The notes under the pieces were generated by a model. The model was not told the DNA's origin and ran no database searches. It was given only the letters and a program-made list of their open reading frames with translations. Source: Candidatus Sumerlaeota bacterium (GTDB lineage: Bacteria > Sumerlaeota > Sumerlaeia > JADFCT01). Taken from it: DNA of 30,457 nt. Positions within the stretch are counted from its first letter, which is position 1; the number at the start of each line of letters is the position of its first letter. The DNA lies in assembly GCA_026398575.1 (NCBI GenBank), contig JAPLSP010000714.1, positions 1-30,457 of the forward strand, written 5' to 3'. Below, piece by piece: positions 1 through 6,501 of the stretch. The position numbers and the translations under genes were made by a program.

Positions 1-96
1 AGAAATAGGAATTTTCGAAGTGGAAATTAAAAATATACCGCCCAAAATATTTCATGAAATCACGGTAAAGAATTTTAGCCGGTCTTTAGCCGGCTC

Positions 97-294
97 CTGT
101 TTGCCCCCGGCTTTTAGCCGGCGGGGAGTTTCAGATAGTGAGGATGGAGCGCGCTTTAGCGCGGCTTCTCGAAATGCTTCAGCACGTTTGCATCGCCGCC
201 TATTCAGGCTAAAGCATGTCGAGAAGCCGCGCTAAAGCGCGCTGAAAATAGGAGCAGCCTTTCAGTCCCGCCGGCTGAAGCCGGGGGCAAACAG
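97..294. repeat. Nested inverted repeat built of short hairpins
   Basis: Two nested pairs of inverted arms are visible. The inner arms, 148-179 and 212-243, are 32 bases long and match at 31 positions when one is reverse-complemented, with a 32-base loop. The outer arms, 97-125 and 267-294, match with one small gap. Within the arms are mini-hairpins with 4-base TTTA/TTCA loops (TAAA/TGAA on the other strand), such as gcgcTTTAgcgc and cggcTGAAgccg; another, cctgcTGAAgcagg, lies just outside near 297-312. The inner right arm recurs almost unchanged near 3912-3943, so this is an interspersed element. No transposase is present. It could be a MITE or REP-like unit. The rest of 1-348 shows no gene that I can support. 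Confidence 0.8.
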
Positions 295-348
295 AAGCCT
301 GCTGAAGCAGGCTGAAATAGGGACTCAGCGGGACGCTGTTGGTTTATT

Positions 349-377
349 TTGGCATTTCTGAACCGACACAGTATAAG
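349..377 (+). promoter_or_regulatory. Predicted sigma70-type promoter of truA
   Basis: TTGGCA at 349-354 and TATAAG at 372-377 are separated by exactly 17 bases, each matching five of six consensus positions. A transcript would begin near 384, leaving a short leader before the ATG at 398. I see no strong ribosome binding site in that leader. Confidence 0.5.
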
Positions 378-397
378 CGATAAAGATATCGAGCATC

Positions 398-1204
398 ATG
401 ATCTCATTTTCATCTCCTGAATCTGCCCCTGCGCAACGCCGCATTGCGCTATTGATTGAATATGACGGCTTTAGCTTCAGCGGGTGGCAGCGGCAGGCGG
501 GGGATCGCAGTGTGCAGCAAGTGATGGAGGAGGCGCTCGAGGATTTGACGGGACACGCCGTCCGCCTGACGGGCGCCGGGCGGACGGACGCCGGGGTTCA
601 TGCGCGCGGGCAGGTGGCCACCTTCCTAACGACGCGCCCCTGGCCGCCGCGCGCGTTTCAGGGCGCGTTGCGGCAGCGGCTTCCGGAAGACGTTGGCGTC
701 ATGGCAGCATGGGAGGCGCGCGCGCGATTCGATCCGCGGCGCGACGCCATCCGGCGCGTCTATTCTTATCGCCTCTGGAACCGCACGGCGCCGCCCGTGA
801 TCGAACGGCATTTCTGGGCGCACTATTCCGTGCGCTACGATTTTGATCTTATTCGCGCCGCCTCCGTGCGCCTGATCGGCGATCATGATTTTCGAGGGCT
901 GCGCAGCTCACGGTGCCGCGCCAAGAGGACGCGCCTGACGCTCGAACGCCTGGAATGGCGCGAAGCGGCGCCGGGACAGTGGATCATGGAAATCGCCTCG
1001 CGCTCGTTCCTTCATCACATGGTCCGCAATATCGTGGGGACGCTCCTCGAAATCGGACGGGGCGCCATGCCTCTCAAGACGCTGGATCGCATCCTCGAAA
1101 CGGGCGACCGCCGCCTTGCCGGACCCACCGCCAGACCCGAAGGCCTGACGCTGGAGCGCATAGAATACCCGCCAGCGCTCGAGGCTCTTTTCTGCAAACC
1201 TTGA
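398..1204 (+). CDS. truA: tRNA pseudouridine(38-40) synthase TruA
   Basis: This enzyme isomerises uridines 38, 39 and 40 in the anticodon arm of many tRNAs. The 268-residue length is normal for the family. The catalytic motif GAGRTDAGVHA is at residues 59-69, with Asp64 as the expected nucleophile. An RR-x-Y motif (RRVYSYRLWN) and a C-terminal FLHHMVRNIVG segment are also characteristic. The ATG at 398 is chosen because the conserved RIALLIEYDG strand begins about 15 residues in and a promoter-like sequence lies just upstream. A degenerate repeat begins directly at its stop codon. The assignment is secure; only the exact start is open. Confidence 0.95.
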   Translation: MISFSSPESAPAQRRIALLIEYDGFSFSGWQRQAGDRSVQQVMEEALEDLTGHAVRLTGAGRTDAGVHARGQVATFLTTRPWPPRAFQGALRQRLPEDVGVMAAWEARARFDPRRDAIRRVYSYRLWNRTAPPVIERHFWAHYSVRYDFDLIRAASVRLIGDHDFRGLRSSRCRAKRTRLTLERLEWREAAPGQWIMEIASRSFLHHMVRNIVGTLLEIGRGAMPLKTLDRILETGDRRLAGPTARPEGLTLERIEYPPALEALFCKP

Positions 1205-1352
1205 TCAACCACAAAGATCGCTAAGAACAAAAAAAAACTTTCCTGCATTCGCCCGGATTTCTCGTCAAGGCCACTGCATCATGCCCTGAAAGGGATGATC
1301 AAACGGCCCACCCCATTTTCCTTTCTTTGTGTTCTTTGCGTTCTCTGTGGTG
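1204..1352. repeat. Inverted pair of octamer-type simple repeats
   Basis: The segment after the truA stop (about 1205-1235, containing accacaaag and ctaagaac) is an imperfect reverse complement of 1321-1352, which contains ctttgtgttctttgcgttct and ctgtggt. The arms are A/G-rich and T/G-rich and enclose about 85 bases with no recognisable content. Periodic sequences of this kind (ctttgtgttctttgcgttc...) occur in intergenic regions of many bacterial genomes. RNA folding could make it a bidirectional or rho-independent-like end for truA, but there is no clean GC stem with a T tract. Confidence 0.6.
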
Positions 1353-1382
1353 ATAATTATCCGGTTTTGTCGCGCTTGACTC

Positions 1383-2348
1383 ATGCGGGCGGGCAAGGGT
1401 AGCGTTGCCCCGCGTGATATAACCATGGTTGAAACCCCTCAGGATATTACCCGTTCAACCCGCGCCGGCGGCGCCTCGCTGGTGCTGCTCCGCTGGCATG
1501 GACTGATCCCCGCCATCATGGTATTGGGATTGCTGTCCGCGATATGGGGCATGGTATCGCTGACGCTGGGGTATTGGACGCGCATGGCCGAAGAGATGGA
1601 CAAGGTTTTCCCCGTGGTCGTGGCGCTCAAGGACGACGCCACGAACAAGCAGGCCGGCGCGCTGGCCGACAAGCTCAAGCAGGCGCCCGGCATCCGCTCG
1701 GCGAGCGTGATTTCCGCCGAGGAAGCGCTCAAAAACATTCTCCACTCGACGGAAGGCTGGGCGAAAGAGATTGAGGCGATGGAATCCAAGCGCATTCCGC
1801 CGGCGCTCAACGTCATCATCAAGAACGGCGTGCGCGACCGTGGCGCCCGCAACCAGGGCGTCCAGCAAATCCGCGATCTCAGCGGCCCACTGCTGGATTT
1901 CATCTGGCCGGACGGCGCGGACCTGGCCGTCGTGCGCCAAAAGATGGAGGAAACTTTCCGGTTCGCTTCCGTGCTTCAATGGGGAGGGCTGCTGATCCTG
2001 CTGCTGATTTGGGCGCCGTTTCTGCTCGTGGATTTGCGCCATTTCGTTTTTGCCGTCGGCCAGGATCGCGCCGAGAATTATCCCAGCGAGAATATGCTCT
2101 TGCGGCGCTTCGGGCCGACCGTGCTGCGCGGCCTGCTGATCAGCGCCGGCGCGGCGATTCTGGCGCTGGCGGTTCTGGCGCTCGCGCCGATGGCGATGGG
2201 AGCTTCGATCCCCGCCTGGGCCATGCAGGCGGCCAATCTTCACGCCGCAGCCTTCGCGTTTGGCGCGGGATTGCTGGGCCACGCCGCGCTGAGCCTGATC
2301 CTCTGGACTTCCGCCCACCGCCCGCCCAAAGTTTCTATCACAATCTAA
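1383..2348 (+). CDS. FtsX-like cell-division permease, divergent and without FtsE nearby
   Basis: The 321-residue protein has FtsX topology: a cytoplasmic N-terminus, one membrane segment (about 41-65), a roughly 130-residue extracytoplasmic domain, then three membrane segments (about 198-220, 248-275 and 288-308). The external domain has FtsX-like features, including strands VFPVVVALKDDATNKQ and IRSASVISAEEALK. FtsX normally works with the ATPase FtsE to activate peptidoglycan hydrolases at the septum, but no ftsE is in the window. The cytoplasmic loop between segments two and three, which usually carries the FtsE-contacting helix, is poorly conserved here. An in-frame ATG at 1425 is an equally possible start, and neither start has a good ribosome binding site. 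The stop codon overlaps that of the convergent MFS gene. Confidence 0.75.
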   Translation: MRAGKGSVAPRDITMVETPQDITRSTRAGGASLVLLRWHGLIPAIMVLGLLSAIWGMVSLTLGYWTRMAEEMDKVFPVVVALKDDATNKQAGALADKLKQAPGIRSASVISAEEALKNILHSTEGWAKEIEAMESKRIPPALNVIIKNGVRDRGARNQGVQQIRDLSGPLLDFIWPDGADLAVVRQKMEETFRFASVLQWGGLLILLLIWAPFLLVDLRHFVFAVGQDRAENYPSENMLLRRFGPTVLRGLLISAGAAILALAVLALAPMAMGASIPAWAMQAANLHAAAFAFGAGLLGHAALSLILWTSAHRPPKVSITI

Positions 2349-3682
2349 GGCTTCTGCTCAAACCCCCGCATGAGCTTCGCCCCCGCCAGCGTGAAGATTG
2401 CGCGCACGGGATGGGCTTTGTCTTCATGGAGCCCGAGCGCCATCGGCAAAAGCGCCAGCCGCCCCAGCGCCGACAGGAGGAACAGAACATGAAAGTTGAC
2501 GAAGGTCTGCGCGCCCACGCGCCAGTAAAACTGCGAAAGACTGTATGCCAGGCAGCCGCCAACGAGCGAAGCGAGGAACGCCGAGAATCCGCTCGCCATG
2601 CTGTTGACCGCCAGATACGCCGAGCGGTTTTCGCGCGGCGCGGTGGTCAATACCATATTGAACGCCGCCAGATTGAAGCCCGGCCAGAACACGCCCGTCA
2701 GGAAGGCGTCAATCCAGATCGGCAGATAAAAATCGGGCGTTGCGAAAAGCCAGATCAACGGCAGGAAAAAAACGCAGACGACATTGAAGGCCATCACCGG
2801 CCGGTTGCCGAGGCGGTCAATCACCTTGCCCCACAGCGGCTGCAACGCCAGGCCCGAGACGCCTGAAATGATCGAATACACGGCGATAGTCGAGAACGGC
2901 ATCTTCAGGTTCTTGATCATGTGCGCGCCCCAAAAAGGCCCCGCCACTCCCAGCGCCATGGCCCAGAGCGTGATGAAGAGCAGGAACCGGCGAAACCCCC
3001 GATGGGCCAAAGGCAGGCGTAGCGTCTGCGCAATCGTGAGCAGTCGCTCGCTCTTCAAATGCGGCTCGTATTGATGACGCTGAATGGCGGCAGCGATGGC
3101 GGCGGCGGCCACGGCGATTCCAAAAAACAGGAGGAATGCTCCGCGCTGCGCTCCATGCGCTTTTAGAATGTCGTAGAGCTTGCCCGCTCCATAGCCGACG
3201 GCCATGCTCACCACGCCCATGAGGGTATTGCGCAATCCGAAGTATCGCCCCCGCCGTTCGGACGGCGTCAGATCGGTCATCCAGGAAAGCCAGGCGTTGC
3301 TCGACAGATTCATCGCCAAACCGGCGAGCAGGATCAGGGCAAAGAAGATGAGCAAACTCCATCCTGGGGACAGACCGAGAAATGGCAGCAAGCCCAGCGG
3401 CAGCCACAATCCCCGGCTGAACAATCCGCCGAATACCGACAAGGCTTTGCGTTGCCCCAGGCGCGCGACGACCTGCGCGCTGACGATGGCGCCCAGCGTC
3501 GCAATCGCTCCCAGCGCCGACACCACCGACAGATGAAAATCGTTGGCGCCCAGCATCAGGGCATAGCCGGTCACCAGCGCGCCGCCCGGGATGGCCCCGT
3601 GGATCGTGGCGAATATGCCTTCGATCACTGAAATCTTCAGGCTGCGATCCGGTTCATGCGGGGGAAATGTGGGAACGTCCAT
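2345..3682 (-). CDS. Major facilitator superfamily transporter
   Basis: The 445-residue protein has about twelve hydrophobic segments in two halves. MFS-type loop motifs lie between segments 2 and 3 (ARLGQRKAL) and at the equivalent place in the second half (VIDRLGNRP). The segment TDLTPSERRGRYFGLRN in the first half is typical of solute-efflux or unknown-substrate MFS members of the YfkF/DHA type. The substrate cannot be told from sequence. The gene is convergent with the FtsX-like gene and their stop codons overlap at 2345-2348, so no terminator can lie between them. The ATG at 3682 follows no obvious ribosome binding site. Confidence 0.9.
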   Translation of the reverse strand: MDVPTFPPHEPDRSLKISVIEGIFATIHGAIPGGALVTGYALMLGANDFHLSVVSALGAIATLGAIVSAQVVARLGQRKALSVFGGLFSRGLWLPLGLLPFLGLSPGWSLLIFFALILLAGLAMNLSSNAWLSWMTDLTPSERRGRYFGLRNTLMGVVSMAVGYGAGKLYDILKAHGAQRGAFLLFFGIAVAAAAIAAAIQRHQYEPHLKSERLLTIAQTLRLPLAHRGFRRFLLFITLWAMALGVAGPFWGAHMIKNLKMPFSTIAVYSIISGVSGLALQPLWGKVIDRLGNRPVMAFNVVCVFFLPLIWLFATPDFYLPIWIDAFLTGVFWPGFNLAAFNMVLTTAPRENRSAYLAVNSMASGFSAFLASLVGGCLAYSLSQFYWRVGAQTFVNFHVLFLLSALGRLALLPMALGLHEDKAHPVRAIFTLAGAKLMRGFEQKP

Positions 3683-3911
3683 GGAAAGGTATTAAGAAGC
3701 GATATGATGCAGCGGAGAATCAACCAATGATAAAATCCAGCGCGCGGCCGCGCAGGCTGTGCTTGTTTCGCCGAATAAAAAGGCGAACCACCGCCGCAAT
3801 CCAGAAGAACCGGCGCGCCGGGGATAACATAACCAGCAGCGCCGCTGCGATCCAGCGATAAAACCGTCTTGCCCGCCAGCCCGTTCCCGTCTCATACTTG
3901 CCTCGCTTTTG
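3683..3911 (-). other. Spacer with a protein-like but start-less minus-strand frame
   Basis: Between the MFS start and the hairpin cluster the only protein-like frame is on the minus strand, from 3911 down to a TGA at 3720-3722. It reads a hydrophobic peptide (FYRWIAAALLVMLSP, then FFWIAAVVRLFIRR) of natural membrane-protein composition. It has no ATG, GTG or TTG in a useful place; the only Met is internal. It may be a gene remnant or an overlooked small membrane peptide. I do not assign it a function. Confidence 0.25.
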
Positions 3912-4020
3912 CTAAAGCCTGTCGAGAAGCCGTGCTAAAGCACGCTGGCAATAAATGTAGCCTGCAGACACCCCTGCTAAAGCAGGGTGCGAAGAGGAGC
4001 CGGCTAAAGCCGGCTAATCC
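3911..4020. repeat. Cluster of short TAAA-loop hairpins
   Basis: This second copy of the hairpin family seen at 97-294 has a GCTAAAGC-type core at 3911-3918, then gtgcTAAAgcac, acccctgcTAAAgcagggt and gccggcTAAAgccggc, in which a 4-base TAAA loop is closed by 4-7 bp GC-rich stems. The stretch 3912-3943 (taaagcctgtcgagaagcc, then gtgctaaagcac) matches 212-243, with a few compensating changes that keep the stem paired. Paired substitutions suggest that the hairpin itself is under selection or is regenerated on copying. Confidence 0.75.
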
Positions 4021-4077
4021 TGTTGCCGCAGTGTTGTATTAGCCGCTGTTTTTTGATTTTGGGCAGCAATGCCAGGA

Positions 4078-4262
4078 TTTCGATTCTCATTCTTCATTTC
4101 TCATTCTCGATTTTTCATTCTCTGTTTTTCATTCTCGGTTTTTCATTCTCGGTTTTTCATTCTCGGTTTTTCATTCTCGGTTTTTCATTTTTCGTTTCTC
4201 ATTTCTCATTCTTCATTTCTCATTCTTCATTTCTCATTTCTCATTTTACATTTTACATTAAT
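4078..4262. repeat. Pyrimidine-rich tandem array (cattctcggttttt and derivatives)
   Basis: About 185 bases are made of near-identical 15-base units (tcattctcggttttt) that shade into shorter units (catttctcattctt) and end in cattttacattttacatt. One strand is almost purely pyrimidine, which permits triplex or slipped structures. It keeps an open reading frame only because stops are rare in this composition. The encoded FSFSVFHSRF-like peptide is not a credible helicase N-terminus. Confidence 0.85.
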
Positions 4263-4319
4263 CATCACACCTTGCCTGACCTCCTCACATCCATCGCCCC
4301 CAAAGGCCAATCCGACACC

Positions 4320-6482
4320 ATGCAGGGCGTCGTGGAGTATTTCGTTTTTCAGAACGAAGACAACAGCTATTGCGTCGCCAAGTTTCTTCCCGCGGGAGAA
4401 AGCGAACCGATCAATGTTGTCGGCGCGCTGGCCGGCGTCAGTCCCGGCGAGACGCTCGAAGTCTCCGGCGCCTGGGAGACGCACAAAACCTACGGGCGGC
4501 AATTCACCGTCTCCAACTTCATGCCGGTTCTCCCCTCGACGCTCAAAGGCGTGGAAAAATTTCTGGGCTCGGGCCTGATCAAAGGAATCGGCGCCGTTTA
4601 CGCGTCGCGCATCGTCAAGCAGTTCGGAATGGCGACGCTCGACATCCTGGACCGCTCGCCCGAGCGCCTTTCCGAAGTGCCGAAACTGGGCGCCAAGCGC
4701 GTCGAGATGATCGAGAAAGCCTGGCGCGCGCGGCAGGCCGAGCGGCAGGTGATGATCTTCCTGATGGGGCAGAATATCTCGCCCGCTTATGCTGCGCGCA
4801 TTGTGAAAACCTACGGCTCGCGCGCCGTCGAGGTGCTGCGCGAAAATCCATACCGGCTGGCCGAGGACGTGGACGGGATCGGCTTCAAGAGCGCCGATGT
4901 CATCGCGATGAATCAGGGCATCGCGCAGGATTCGCCCTTTCGCGCGCGCGCCGGCGTCCTGCACGCGCTGTCGTCGCTCGCGCAGCAGGGCCACGTCTGC
5001 GCGCCGCGCGCCGCGCTGCTCGAAGCATCGCAAAAAATTCTGGGCATCGCCGAAGAGGCCATCTCCACGGCGATTGACGATCTGTGCGCCGAGGCCGGTC
5101 CGCGCCAGCTGGCCTCGCGGCGTCTGGGCGCCAGCGGCGAGATTCACTACTACCTCGCCAATCTCTATCGGCATGAGGAATTCGTCGCGCAAAAAATCAA
5201 GGAGCTGATCGCCGCGCCCAAGCATCTGCCGGCGATTGACGCGGAGAAGGAAATCGCAGCGTTCGAAACCGACCGGCGCTTCAAACTCGCCGAACAGCAG
5301 CGCGCCGCCGTCGTCCAGGCCCTCAAGGGTGGCGTCATCGTCATCACCGGCGGCCCCGGCACCGGCAAGACCACCATCGTCCGCACGATCCTTCGCATCC
5401 TCGAAAAATACAACGTGCATTTCCTGCTGGCCTCGCCGACGGGTCGCGCCGCCAAGCGCCTGGCCGAAACCACCGGCTCGCGCGCCACGACGTTGCACCG
5501 GATGCTCAAATGGTCGCCGCACGACGGCCGCTTCCAATACGACCGCAACAACCCACTCAAAACCAGCCTGCTCGTTATTGACGAAGTCTCGATGCTCGAT
5601 ATCACGCTGGCCGCGCGCGTTCTCGACGCGCTGCCCGATACAACTTCCCTGCTGCTCGTCGGCGACGCGGACCAGCTTCCTTCGGTCGGGCCGGGCAACG
5701 TGCTCGGGGATTTGATCGAATCGGGCGTGGCGCCGGTTGTGCGCCTGACCGAGATTTTCCGCCAGGCGCAGCGCAGCCTGATCGTGCGCAACGCCCACCG
5801 CATCAACCACGGCGAATTCCCCTATATCCCAAAGCCCGAGGAAAAGCCGCGCCCCGACTTCTACTTCACGCAAAAAGAAGAGGACGAGGAAGCGCTGCGC
5901 GCCATCAAGTCGCTCGTCAGCGAGCGCATCCCTTTCAAGTTCGGCTTCCGCCCCACCGAAGACATCCAGGTCATCACGCCCATGCACCGCGGCTCGCTCG
6001 GTACCGAGAACCTGAACAACGAGTTGCAGCGCCTGCTGAATCCTTCCGGCAAACCGCTGCGGCGCGGCCACACCGAATTCCGCGTCGGCGACAAGGTCAT
6101 GCAGATCAAAAACAACTACGACAAGGACGTCTTCAACGGCGACATAGGCGTGATCCTCACGATTGACACAGAAGACCACGAAATGAAAGTCGCTTATGAA
6201 AGCCGCACGATCACCTACGACTACGACGAACTGGATCAGCTGATATTATCTTATGCGATCTCGGTCCACAAAGCCCAAGGCTCCGAATACCGCGCCGTCG
6301 TCATGCCGATCCATACCCAGCACTACATCATGCTCCAGCGCAACCTGCTCTACACCGCCCTGACCCGCGCGAGGGAATTGGCCTGCATTGTCGGCACCAA
6401 ACGCGCCCTGGCCATCGCCGTGCGCAACGACCGGCAGGCGAGGAGGTGGACGGGGTTGAAAGAGATGCTGAGGGAAACCTGA
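4320..6482 (+). CDS. recD2: RecD2-type ATP-dependent DNA helicase (SF1B)
   Basis: This is a 5'-3' superfamily 1B helicase of the RecD2/YrrC type, which acts in DNA repair independently of RecBC. From the ATG at 4320 the protein has 720 residues, the usual RecD2 length. In order: an N-terminal OB-like strand region (GVVEYFVFQNEDNSYCVAK), helix-hairpin-helix segments (IKGIGAVYASRIVKQFG; DVDGIGFKSADVIA), Walker A GGPGTGKTT at about 344, Walker B LLVIDEVSMLD at about 417, LLLVGDADQLPSVGPG, ITPMHRGSLG and motif VI SYAISVHKAQGSEYRA at about 640. The frame stays open upstream into the pyrimidine array, but that part is not conserved. A TTG at 4272 would add 16 residues and is a fair alternative start, because RecD2 proteins often have a short leader there. 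Confidence 0.92.
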   Translation: MQGVVEYFVFQNEDNSYCVAKFLPAGESEPINVVGALAGVSPGETLEVSGAWETHKTYGRQFTVSNFMPVLPSTLKGVEKFLGSGLIKGIGAVYASRIVKQFGMATLDILDRSPERLSEVPKLGAKRVEMIEKAWRARQAERQVMIFLMGQNISPAYAARIVKTYGSRAVEVLRENPYRLAEDVDGIGFKSADVIAMNQGIAQDSPFRARAGVLHALSSLAQQGHVCAPRAALLEASQKILGIAEEAISTAIDDLCAEAGPRQLASRRLGASGEIHYYLANLYRHEEFVAQKIKELIAAPKHLPAIDAEKEIAAFETDRRFKLAEQQRAAVVQALKGGVIVITGGPGTGKTTIVRTILRILEKYNVHFLLASPTGRAAKRLAETTGSRATTLHRMLKWSPHDGRFQYDRNNPLKTSLLVIDEVSMLDITLAARVLDALPDTTSLLLVGDADQLPSVGPGNVLGDLIESGVAPVVRLTEIFRQAQRSLIVRNAHRINHGEFPYIPKPEEKPRPDFYFTQKEEDEEALRAIKSLVSERIPFKFGFRPTEDIQVITPMHRGSLGTENLNNELQRLLNPSGKPLRRGHTEFRVGDKVMQIKNNYDKDVFNGDIGVILTIDTEDHEMKVAYESRTITYDYDELDQLILSYAISVHKAQGSEYRAVVMPIHTQHYIMLQRNLLYTALTRARELACIVGTKRALAIAVRNDRQARRWTGLKEMLRET

Positions 6483-6501
6483 TTCTTTTGGGAGGTCAGG
6501 T

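Noticed and set aside
20..235. Frame through the first palindromic repeat
   Set aside because: It crosses both inner arms of the inverted repeat and has no protein-like features.
1455..2318. Minus-strand frame opposite the FtsX-like gene
   Set aside because: Low-complexity Gln/Arg/His-rich shadow; the plus strand has coherent membrane topology.
3692..3895. 67-codon minus-strand frame upstream of the MFS gene
   Set aside because: Cys/Arg/Trp-rich peptide of unnatural composition; a neighbouring frame is more protein-like but has no start.
97..4020. CRISPR array
   Set aside because: The repeated hairpins are irregularly spaced, vary in sequence and have no uniform spacers; no cas genes are present.
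4023..4319. N-terminal extension of RecD2 from a TTG at 4023
   Set aside because: About 60 of these codons come from the pyrimidine tandem array and give a repetitive Phe/Ser/His peptide not found in the family.
4227..6179. Long minus-strand frame of 650 codons opposite recD2
   Set aside because: It is the antisense shadow of a GC-rich gene: the peptide is Arg-, Asp- and Gly-rich with no family motif, while the plus strand encodes all RecD2 motifs.
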